Assembly (NCBI GenBank): GCA_916613615.1 | Contig: OU744721.1 | Coordinates: 85,007,060-85,071,059, forward strand | Source of the DNA: Steromphala cineraria | Lineage: Eukaryota > Mollusca > Gastropoda > Trochida > Trochidae | DNA length: 64,000 nucleotides | Direction of reading: 5' to 3' | Part shown: piece after piece, positions 24,577 to 34,203 of the stretch | Layout: each line of letters opens with the position of its first letter | Position numbering within the stretch: position 1 is the first letter of the stretch | Notes under the pieces: model-generated | The model's input: the letters and a program-made list of their open reading frames with translations, nothing else | Told to the model about the DNA's origin: nothing | Database searches by the model: none | Made by a program: the position numbers and the translations under genes

Positions 24577-25023
24577 CAATCTAAATAAACTAAGATCAAC
24601 AGGTTTTATATTTGGTCATACTGTTGATCTAACATTGGCCCGTAAGGTAGGTCGTCCCGGTGACCTCTGACATCAGCCTCTCGGCCAATCAGAAAACTTG
24701 CCCTAGCTCGCTGGAAGTTAAAAAACTCAGCAGCGCATCTTTTGAAATGGATGATGTTCGGAGCTTTGTCATTCGGCGCGGATTGCTTGGGTGTATTAAT
24801 AGATTAGATTTTTTCATTTTGAAATGATTTAGCATATTTGCTAGTTGTCGATGACAAATGATAATTGCACGTCGTATAGATACTAACGTGGCGAATAATA
24901 ATCACAAAGTTAGAGCTTGATAAATGCCAATATCTGCGAAAATCCATATGCAAGGGGAGGTAACTCCTTTTTTTTTATCAAACTAGTTTATTCTAATTTA
25001 TTTCATTGTCATCCAAATAATGT

Positions 25024-25027
25024 TTAA
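25024..25027. repeat. TTAA duplication, left
   Basis: TTAA immediately outside CCCTTACGATGCGG; its partner is at 25610-25613. Confidence 0.8.
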
Positions 25028-25609
25028 CCCTTACGATGCGGCTATATATTTTTGCTCTACAAGCCCACGTGGCGGAATTGTTTTGTCCGGTGCCAGCCAC
25101 CGTTATAACCTGATTAACCGCTTCTTTATTTTTGTGCGCGGATATACATATGATACATGGAAATAAAGACAATTCTCTCTTCTATACGATGATGTAAAAA
25201 TTATAAAATTATCTCTAATCGTTCTTGAGATATAAATGCCGCAAGGTGGGTACCCTCAATCATTTTGAGGTAAACAAATTTTTTGCGGCACTTGTCGCAA
25301 CGCTTTGCCGCTTCTTTATTTTTGTGCGCGGATATACATATGATACATGGAAATGAAGACAATTCTCTCTTCTACAAGATGATGTAAAAATTATAGAATT
25401 ATCTCTATTGGTTTGTGAGATATGAATGCCGCAAGGTGGGTACCCTCAATCATTTTTGAGAAAAGGTTTGATATTTTATATCCGGGAGCAGCCAAGACTG
25501 CTTGCAGTCAATATATAGCCTTATCCTGAAAGTTACGGATTTCGCCAAGAGGGCTTACGTGCCATTTTATATTTGGCCCGTAAATATCACGCGCCCCGCA
25601 TCGTAAGGG
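25028..25609. mobile_element. piggyBac-like non-autonomous element
   Basis: A 582-bp element with perfect 14-bp ends, CCCTTACGATGCGG and CCGCATCGTAAGGG, each immediately flanked by TTAA. TTAA duplication and CCC-starting ends are the hallmark of the piggyBac superfamily. It contains no open transposase frame. A secondary internal inverted stretch (GGCTATATATT near 25040 against AATATATAGCC near 25510) lies inside the ends. A direct duplication occupies much of the interior. Confidence 0.82.
25118..25459 (+). repeat. Two direct copies, offset 190 bp
   Basis: Copies 25118-25268 and 25308-25459 are nearly identical: CCGCTTCTTTATTTTTGTGC, GATATACATATGATACATGG, ATGCCGCAAGGTGGGTACCC. They are separated by about 40 bp containing TTTTGCGGCACTTGTCGC. 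They lie inside the piggyBac-like element. Confidence 0.9.
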
Positions 25610-25613
25610 TTAA
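25610..25613. repeat. TTAA duplication, right
   Basis: Partner of 25024-25027. Confidence 0.8.
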
Positions 25614-25943
25614 AATAGTGATTTTTGTCATAAAACTAAAAATATTTCATACAACCAAAATAAAATCAACCTATTGATATTTTTCTTATTAATATCGAAA
25701 ACAAGATTTATTTTTCACAATGCACACTGTTATTGAGAACAGGCCATAAGCCATCATATATTTCTTCCGTTCATTCTTTGAAATAGCGACTATGAACTGT
25801 TTGTAACGTCGAATTTGATTGATCAAATCGCGAATTCCTTATTTGCATACGAAAGGTCACCGGGACGACCTCTCACACTGGTCAATCTTAGATCAACAGT
25901 ATGACAAAATAAAAAATATGTTGATCTAAATTTATTTACATTG

Positions 25944-25952
25944 AGTTCCAAG
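25944..25952. repeat. Target-site duplication, right (9 bp)
   Basis: AGTTCCAAG; see 24568-24576. Confidence 0.7.
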
Positions 25953-26079
25953 ATATTCATAACTACTCACTACCTGTTCCATGATATGTATAACTACTCA
26001 CTACCTCGACCACATCTCCGAAAATCTATGATGAGTTCCTTTAATTTGTTTTTGACACAAAATTCTAAAATGATCTGAA
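25953..26079 (-). pseudogene. CR1-like LINE, upstream segment
   Basis: Minus-strand piece of the same LINE whose 3' part lies at 23944-24567. It reads ILEFCVKNKLKELIIDFRR and, after stops and indels, YEYLGT next to the duplication. This matches the reverse-transcriptase thumb/connection motif LELNV.KTKELI.DFRR...V..YKYLGT of CR1-like LINEs. It is truncated on its 5' side, where repeat A resumes. Confidence 0.7.
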
Positions 26080-26180
26080 TGAACAATCATTGTATTAATG
26101 GCAAGAAAGTAACTTTTGCATTCTGAGTGATCTTTATCTTAAAAAAGAAAATTGATTTCAAATGTACTTTCTGAAGATGC
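26080..26180 (+). repeat. Dispersed repeat A, copy 2, right part
   Basis: GAACAATCATTGTATTAATG, CTGAGTGATCTTTAT and GAAAATTGATTTCAAATGT continue the repeat that stopped at 23943. Confidence 0.7.
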
Positions 26181-26589
26181 AACTGACATTGGTGTAATGT
26201 AACCTCCAATCCATCACTTTTCAACTCAAAATAAAATTCAATGTATCAAAAGTTTAATGGTCACCCTTTGCTTTACAATATGTGTCAATACCTGTACTCT
26301 ATGGAATCAATAATTTGAGGGAAATCAAGTTCTCCTTTTGGATGTAAAATTAACAGATTACAGTTGTGTAAGTATTTTCTCAGTTTATCGCCATTGTTTT
26401 AATTCTTGTCGGACCTCACGTTGTTATTATTTCTTTGCATATATCGAGTGACTGTGACATCTAAACTATAAGTAACCTAAGTAAATACAAAAAATCATTA
26501 TCATTTTGAAAAAGGTTTGTTAAGAATCTGTCACATGTCATCTAATAAAAGACAAGTATATAATATTGGAAAGTATCTTATCAAATATA
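26181..26589. other. AT-rich non-coding DNA
   Basis: Nothing supported; probably part of the same old repeat. Confidence 0.4.
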
Positions 26590-28640
26590 TCTGTCAATAA
26601 TTGTGTTAATTGATATTTAAGAAAGTATTCATTGCCATATAAAACTCTATAAATTCTCACCTGTCTCTGGTATACCTATACAATAAAGGGAAACCTTCAC
26701 AGTGACTGCTTGTCTCTCTGTGTAGACAAAACGTGAGTTGATGTATGTAGGAGAGGTGGTTACAGGTTATCCTTTTTAAATAGAGTTTATAATTAAAAAC
26801 TCATCTCTTATAGTTGAGTTTGTGTTTGAAACTTATTGATAATTCTGTGGCTCATATAAAATTCCCTTTTCTTGCATGATGACGTTTTACCAAATGCCTG
26901 TTTAATAAAGATATGTATGTATGATTGTGATCCTATTGCATGACCAATTCCATTACTTGACATTCTGATTAAAAGAGTAATCAACATGAGTTGAGTTATA
27001 GCGCACAAATGAAGAAGGTATGAAGCTTATTAAAGGAATAGGAAATGTTTTTGCGTCTTTCATGTAATGAAATTGTTAGACAGTAAACGATACGTATCAA
27101 TATAGGATTCAGTCTTTCTTTCTTAGTGAATGTTATCATGAGTGACCATCTTTATTCAATCTAGGAAGACTATTAACTACAAGATATATTCAGAATTAAA
27201 CTAAATTAAAGTTATACTTGAGTGGTACTCTATAACTTTAAATTCTGATGATAAATTGACGTGATGAAAACGCGCATTCAACTTATCATTGTATTCTTGA
27301 GATTCTTCAGACAGAAAGCTGAGGCAGCTTTTTCTTTCCATTATATCATTGTCAATCCAAAATGAAGTTAAGCTGCTCACAATAGCCCTCATGTTGCTTA
27401 GTGTATTTGTCTGACAGTGTAAGCTGTACTACCTTTAGATCAGTGTCAGATCAAACGAGAAAAACACGAATGATGTCTTCAAATATGGACATTTAAAATT
27501 CCGGATTTTGGGTGCACACTCCTTAACGCCTTTTAAATGATATGAAACGATATACTATATGATATAATAAAATGATGATATAAGATTCAAAACATAAAGA
27601 TATAATGCCATTTAAATGTGTGAGGTAGTTTAGAACCTCGATTGTAACAACTGTATAGAATTGCAATGTATGTAAATAAGTATTTCTTCATCAAAGCACT
27701 CACAATGACGTGAAATCATCAACAAGATTATATAAAGTCTATGCTAAGAAAAGTTTTGAAACGTCTTTGGTCTCTACGTCAATAAATTGTGTTAATTGGT
27801 ATTGTAGTCAGTGTTCATTGCCATATGAAAGGTTTTCATTTCTCAGCTGCCACTGACACATTTATACAATTACGCTCGTAAAGAGAAGCCTTTCACGGTG
27901 ACTACCTGTCTTCCTGAGTAGACAAAAAGTGTGTTGATGAAACCAATTTAGCTAAGCCTAGTTTGGTAGACGTGGTTAGAGGGCTTCCTTTTTAACTGCC
28001 TTGAATTTGAGGATGAAAGAAGTATTATCCAAATGCCAAATTCTTTTATAGACTTTTTGTCTGAAATTATGTCTCAATTATTTTGTGGCTCTTATGAAAC
28101 GATGCACGGTGACGTTGACCAATTGCCTGTAGATTTGTAAGTATGGTTGTGGTCCTTTTGCATGACAATTTCCATTACATGACAATCATAAAGGAACAAG
28201 TAATCAACACTTTAGGTTATTGAATACACATGAAGAAGGTATGAGGCATGTTAGAGGACTTTAGGGCATGCGTTTGTGTCTTTCCTGTAATGGAATTGTT
28301 ACTAGACAATTGGGGCTGTTGGTGACGATACATATCAATGTAGGTATCTTAGTGATTTTATCATGTTTTACAATTGTTACTCATTCTACGAATACTGTTG
28401 ACTACAAAATATATCCAAAACTATACTTGACGGGTTCTCTATGATTTATCATTCTAATGATACATAGATGTGATGAAAAATCCACATTCACTCTTTCATT
28501 TTATTCTTGAGATTCTTCAGACTGAAAGCTGAGGCAGCTTTATCTTTCCATTATATCCTTGTCAATCCAAAATGAAGTTAAGCTACTCACAATATCTCGT
28601 ATGTGTCTGACAGCGTTAACTAGTTTACTTTAAGATTAAA
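26590..28640 (+). repeat. Two tandem copies of a ~1.18-kb unit
   Basis: Copy 1 runs about 26590-27430 and copy 2 about 27745-28640. Matching blocks appear in the same order with an offset of roughly 1.18-1.2 kb. They are GTTAATTG.TATT, AAAG.GAA.CCTT.CA, a TGTAGACAAAA-type block, CATGACAATTCCATTACATG, ATGAAGAAGGTATGA, ATTCTTGAGATTCTTCAGAC, GAAAGCTGAGGCAGCTTT, TCTTTCCATTATATC and GTCAATCCAAAATGAAGTTA. The right-hand block (27295-27375 against 28500-28580) is by far the best conserved. No frame is conserved between copies. Related pieces occur at 12125, 42900, 58650 and 63600. Confidence 0.8.
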
Positions 28641-29017
28641 GGAAATAAACAAAATGGATGACTTCAACCATAGACCATTTACAATCCGTGTTTGATTTCC
28701 CTTGCAGGTTCTCAAACTCATTTTGGTTAGTTAACACAGGAACACATGGAGTAACCAAATGAAAAGTCAATATCAAATTGTTAAAAAACATAATGATATG
28801 ATAATGTGAATTTAGCACTTTCAGTTTGGATTGTTATAACTACATTGCAATACGTAGCAAATTCAAATGATATGACAATTAATCACAAACTGTTCTCAGT
28901 CAGACAGAATACAATACATTTCGTTATCGACTTAAGCAATCTGGGTATAGTTAGACATGGAAAGCAAGTTTAATAACGACTCAATTTAAATCTGACAAAT
29001 CGATACATGTTGACCTG
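28641..29017. other. AT-rich non-coding DNA
   Basis: Nothing supported. Confidence 0.5.
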
Positions 29018-29105
29018 TTGAGCTTGAGTGACCATATATGTACCTGGAACATCTAAGGGTCGCTTTATCACCCAAGCCATCACACCACGATTAGGTATTG
29101 AGTCA
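29018..29105 (-). repeat. Diverged fragment of the (TCAC)n-tailed retroposon
   Basis: GACCTGTTGAGCTTGAGTGA...CACACCACGATTAGGTA...GAGTC matches the tail-distal part of 14448-14766 (GACCTGTCCAGCTTGGGTGA...CACACCACGATAAGGTA...GAGTC). There is no TGAG tail here. Confidence 0.6.
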
Positions 29106-30498
29106 AGTTTTGTCATATTATTCAAAAGGATGTTTAACTTGTAGTATTAAAAGGCGAAATCAAATCATTTTCTAATAAAACAAGTCTAACATTTTTAATG
29201 ACTTATTCTTTTTATCCCCCATTACTTGTTTCAGCTTCTGTGCTCATAGACATCGTTGCTCAAACGTAATTTCAACAAAGTCGAATGCATTAAAATTGAA
29301 GGATAAAAGCTATATCAAATCATTGGGGCTTAAGCACTTAACTGTTCCAAGCACCTGTCAGATGCAACATAAAGAAATCTTATTATTGTAACAGGTAGAT
29401 TGAAGGAACATGACTGGCGACTACTCTTCTGAGTAGTTTATTCCATAATAAGCATTCAGTTCAAATGCGAACATTATAAAGTTTTTTCATCAGCTTGTAA
29501 GGCGAAGTATTGACATTCGAAGTTAAAGTGGTATTTTCTACTCATTTTCATTAAGCATAAGTGCTATACAATGTCAGTATCTTGTGAGTGGAAATTGTAC
29601 TCTGAAAACAAGATGTAAAATTGTGAATATCTGGAAAACTTTATCATGTGTCCTACACTGGAGAAAATAGGTGGAGATGCTCTTAAACTATATAAATCAC
29701 TGAGTCTTTATTCTTCATTCAAATGTTGATTCTTACATGTAAGTCTTCAACACTGATGTAACATAAATCTACTCAACCAAACCTTTTAGAAAATAAAGCA
29801 TGTATTTCTCTTTACAGGTTCCGAGGATAATCTATTTACATCTATTACATTTAGTTCTTTCCTGCAGTTCATGTTTATCTAAAAAGAGAAAGTGGCATTC
29901 TCGTTTCATTCCCTTTCGGGATGTAACTCCTTTGAAGTTTAAACTATACGTGATCATTCTTGCATAGAAAGCAAATTTATCAAAACAAAGGTAAAGTCGT
30001 ATGTTGGTTTAAAAGATTTACGTTGCAGTAGTGAGCATCTAACGTTTTCGAATTTAGAAGCATTGAAGAACTGCTTATTGATTGAGTCAATCGTTTTCAA
30101 TAGTTTAAAAAGGATAAATCGAAGATAATTGTTCATGTTCTTTATTTATAACAACAATAATGATAATGGGATATAAATTGATCCCTAACACTAATAATGA
30201 CACATAATTTAAGGCATATCATGTTTTGTTGAAATTGTTGACTCACTGACTGAAAAGATTTTATTCCTCTCGAGAACGAGCATTGTTTGAAATGGTTACA
30301 ATAACGAAGTTCCAGGACCAATCTGTCTGAAAAATCATTGTGTAAAAAACATAATGGTCTAGTAAGCATGTTTTAAGAAGACCAAAATCGATAAAGAGTA
30401 TTCTAATTGGTATTTGCACTCAGTTTTTTTTGTAATTTTTGACATCTGACTAATGATGGTGATGTCTTGAAAACAAGGCAAAAGTGAGCACGGCTCAC
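29106..30498. other. AT-rich DNA with faint old repeat
   Basis: No gene is supported. About 30280-30420 contains GAACGAGCATTGTTTG, TCATTGTGT and an ATGGTCTA...AAAATCGAT stretch that weakly resembles repeat A. Confidence 0.4.
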
Positions 30499-30676
30499 AT
30501 ACCCCCGCCTGTAGTTTGACCGCCTTCACGTAACATTAATTTGAAAATTTATGAAAATTACTCGTTGAATGATTATGACTTTGAACACAATGGTCTTGCA
30601 AACCTAAAAACTATTTTACTTCATAACATCCGCGGCTATGTAGTTTTTGAATAAAATTCTGGGAACCCTTGAATTA

Positions 30677-31740
30677 CCCCTAAAAGGCACAACAGCACTA
30701 TACAGTCGAACCTTGTTTTGTTTACAGTTGAAAATCGTCCCAGTAGCGAATCGTCCTGTTAACTGGGTCATTTTTCTTAAGAAATATAGACACATTGTTT
30801 GAAAAATCTTTGTCCGTAAGGTGAGATTTACGGATATACGGAGTCCGGGTATCTGAGGTTCGACTGTATACTTCCATACCAAATTTGAAGTGTGCAAGTC
30901 ATTTGGTATTTATATATGCTCCGGAAACAACAAAACAAAAATTGGACCGTTTTTGGTCAAAATTTCAAAAATTATTCAGAACATTGAGCTGAAACCCCTA
31001 AAAGGCACAACAGCACCATATAGGCTACTTCCATACCAAATTTGTAGTTTCTAAGTGGTATATTATTTTAGTAATGCTCCTGAAACGAGACAAAGTCCAA
31101 AAATCGGACCGTTTTTGGTCAAAATTTCAAAAATTATTTGGACCATTGAGCTGAAACCCCTAAAAGGCACCACAGCACCATATAGGCTACTTCCATACCA
31201 AATTTGAAGTTTCTAAGTGGTACAGTTTTTGAGTTATGCTCCGGAAACGAGACAAAGTCCAAAAATCAGACAGATTTTGGTCAAAATTTCAAAAATTATT
31301 TGGACCATTGAGCTGAAACCCCTAAAAGGCACCACAGCACCATATAGGCTACTTCCATACCAAATTTGAAGTTTCTAAGTGGTACAGTTTTTGAGTTATG
31401 CTCCGGAAACGAGACAAAGTCCAAAAATCGGACCGTTTTTGGTCAAAATTTAAAAAATTATTTGGACCATTGAGCTGAAACCCCTAAAAGGCACCACAGC
31501 ACCATATAGGCTACTTCCATACCAAATTTGAAGTTTCTAAATGGTACAGTTTTTGAGTTATGCTCCAGAAACGAGACAAAGTCCAAAAATCGGACCGTTT
31601 TTTGTCAAAATTTCAAAAATTATTTGGACCATTGAGCTGAAACCCCTAAAAGGCACCACAGCACCATCTAGACTACTTCCATACCAAATTTGAAGTTTCT
31701 AAGTGGTATAGTTTTTGAGTAATGCTCCGGAAACGATTTC
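30677..31740 (+). repeat. Tandem array of 162-bp units
   Basis: The anchor CCCCTAAAAGGCAC recurs at 30677, 30995, 31157, 31319, 31481 and 31643. The last five are spaced exactly 162 bp. The first spacing is 318 bp because of the MITE at 30703-30867. Units share TAGGCTACTTCCATACCAAA, GAAACGAGACAAAGTCCAAA and GGTCAAAATTTCAAAAATTA. Confidence 0.95.
30703..30867. mobile_element. 165-bp TA-flanked MITE (pogo/Tigger-like)
   Basis: CAGTCGAACCTT at the left is mirrored by GAGGTTCGACTG at the right, with TA on both outer sides (30701-30702 and 30868-30869). It interrupts a core unit between CAGCACTATA and CTTCCATACC, which are adjacent in the other units apart from GGCTA-type variation. The ends resemble those of Tigger/pogo elements (CAGTCGAACC...). 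No coding. Confidence 0.85.
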
Positions 31741-31782
31741 GGACGGACGCACGCACGCACGGACGGACGCACGGACGGACAC
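31741..31782 (+). repeat. ACGG/ACGC microsatellite
   Basis: Mixed GGAC/GCAC repeats directly after the last core unit of the element at 30499-31824. Confidence 0.95.
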
Positions 31783-31824
31783 GCGGAGCGCTATATACCC
31801 CCGACTACGTCGTAGCGGGGGTAT

Positions 31825-33817
31825 AACAAAAGAAGCTTAGAGTTTTCATTTATCTTCCAATGGTTGATATTGTTAATTGATGACATTGTTCACACTAAAC
31901 GAATTGATGCAATGGCGATTTAGGATTATAGTTGATTTATATAAACTGCTTGAAACATCTTTCGACATTTTAAAAAGAAAATTAGCATATTGAAATACTT
32001 TTGAAGGAATATTGATCAATTATGTTTCATTAGGACAATGGAAATGTTCAACTCTTTATAAAACCTTCAGTATAATATAAAGATGTAAAATATGTTGTCA
32101 AAGAGAAGAGTTTCGGTCAAAATCGTTTTCTACTTCCTTTGAGCATGCGAGCATCAAATTCATATCATATTATCAAGGTTTTGCTTGTTCTAAATTCTAC
32201 TTCCATGGACTTACAGCGTCATTGAGGGGAATAACACAATACTGTAGGGGTCTTCATGCCAACGATAAAAGAAGCTACCCTCCTTAAGCTTCATTTATGT
32301 GACTAAAAATTAAAAATATCTAACCAAGGTATTGTTGGAATATTATTATTGGAATTGCACAATGGAATAAACACGTCCAAAATTATGTTGAAAATATCAC
32401 TCAAAATTGTCTGATTTAGCCTTCTTGCTTGATTCGCATATCTAGGCTCATGTCAATTCTAAAAGCTCTCTGGAAATTGATCGTAACTAAATATTTGTTT
32501 TCAGGAGGTTTTATGCACTAGAATCTACACTTGTGGTTTTCTATTTATAGTGAAAAATTTAGAACAAAAGAAACACGCATCAGTCAACTGCTGTGGCAGC
32601 CTCTAAGACAATTATCGTCTATCACTATTTGTGGTTCCTGTCAGTGGATAGTAACATGTTCAACATTTTCTTTTAAATTTCAAATAGGGCAAAGTCCATT
32701 ACTCACTCTTATTAACTATCAAAATATAGCATTACATTATAATAATAATATTGTTTATATTTTGTTGAACAATATCTTGTGATGTTTGACTCTGTACCTG
32801 CTGTATCCAACATGATTGTAAATGTCTGCATGGATTAACCCGAAACGGCAAAAAAGACAAATGTATCCATACAACGTGGCCATTGCATTTCAATGGATTA
32901 TTTACTGTCCTTTACCTCAACATGTTTTGAACGTTCAATGTGCTGTAATTCAAGTAACATTTGAAGGGTCATATTAAATGTGCACAAATCAGAATAGAAA
33001 AATCCAAATATTTAAAACTTTGATATTCAATATTATATAGCAATAAGAACAATTTCGGGGTTTTAAACAACTGTTTTCCCTTTATTGGAATTAGTCAGCA
33101 GTTTTCTTTATCACGTTAGGTCGTATATTTTAGGAACAAACCTCATTTATGACATATCACATAAAATATATATAACTTTCACTTAGTTCAATTGTGAGAT
33201 ATAGAAAACATATGGCTAAATTCGACTTTATAACATCAAATTGGGGAATTTGGAATTTGGAAGATAATAATTAATTGAATTAAGAATTATTTCGTTCTAG
33301 GGTAGATTATAAAGTAGATATTTGGATGTATAAGATTCAAGAGTATTATTTCATTTTATTAATATCAAACCATTAAACACCATTTGTACTGTGAATGACA
33401 TTGGCGATGTATTTCATAATTCATTTATGTGTTCTCATGTTTAAAATGCCAGAGTCAAATATTTTCACTTTAATACAAAATCCAATTTCATAAAATGAAG
33501 TCAGTAGTAAACAGGTAGATTCAAAAGTGTCTTTTAATCGCTAGGAATTATTACATAAGATATCACCTCTGTACATATGTGTATATCCATATTAGTGTTT
33601 GTATAATTTCTTGACTTGTATATAAAATCCTGATTATGATAAATCTTAATGTATCCTCATTTGCCGATGTCTGTGTAACTAAAGTTCTGTCAGTAGTCCT
33701 ATGTAAGAAATGTGAAAGAAGATGCAGAGTGAAACCGAGATTTTTAAAGAATGATTGAAAGATTGTTTAATTGTATAATTAGACGGATCGGATTTAAACG
33801 AGAATGCTTGCTTTCAG
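31825..33817. other. AT-rich non-coding DNA upstream of the BEN-like gene
   Basis: Upstream exons of the gene at 33818 must lie in or beyond this region, but none can be identified. The 83-codon frame at 32531-32782 shows no recognisable domain. Confidence 0.5.
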
Positions 33818-34167
33818 GCTCTCTTTCCACGGAGACACTTGAAGTCTTATCACGCGTTAGTAACCTTGTGTCAAAAAACAGTTGAGGAACCAGACGATTG
33901 CATACCCGGACCATACAGTATTAGGAGAGTGCCAGGGAATTCTCTTCACGCCCTTAATACCTACTTATTGGAAAGTTTAGACGCAAGTAGCGAAGTTTCC
34001 GGGATAGTCTGTCACCGACTTCGCGACTTTGGCATTAAACTTTGTGAAACCAGTTTCCACAAGTTAATGGATTTGATGGTTTTTGAACTTGATGCCATTG
34101 TTACAGACAAAGGTATAACGAAAACATTATGTACCTTAATCATCATTCAACTTGTACATTAAATGTA

Positions 34168-34203
<36 letters not shown>

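Larger units (their letters stand above)
24577..25943. mobile_element. Long-TIR DNA element (Mutator-like), nested in LINE
   Basis: A 1367-bp insertion with terminal inverted repeats of about 85-90 bp (24577-24667 against 25850-25943). Both ends begin CAAT.TAAATAAA and share AGATCAACA, GTCATACTGTTGATCTAA and AGGTCGTCCCGGTGACCT. It is flanked by a 9-bp duplication with one mismatch. Removing the element joins the two CR1-like fragments in the expected order (YEYLGT, then VIDNK), which supports these boundaries independently. No transposase is encoded. It carries the TTAA-flanked element at 25028-25609, leaving about 785 bp of its own. Confidence 0.82.
30499..31824 (+). mobile_element. Helentron-like non-autonomous element, 162-bp core
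   Basis: It begins ATACCCCCGC (30499-30508) and ends with the exact reverse complement GCGGGGGTAT (31815-31824). Inside are a unique head, six core units of 162 bp, an ACGG/ACGC microsatellite and a terminal hairpin formed by ACCCCCGACTACG and CGTAGCGGGGGT. This is the same plan as the element at 11085-12100 and matches the known layout of Helentron-associated elements. No Rep/helicase coding is present. The first unit is split by a 165-bp MITE. Confidence 0.68.

Noticed and set aside
25118..25459. CRISPR-like or satellite array
   Set aside because: Only two units, each about 150 bp, inside a eukaryotic transposon; there is no spacer-repeat structure.
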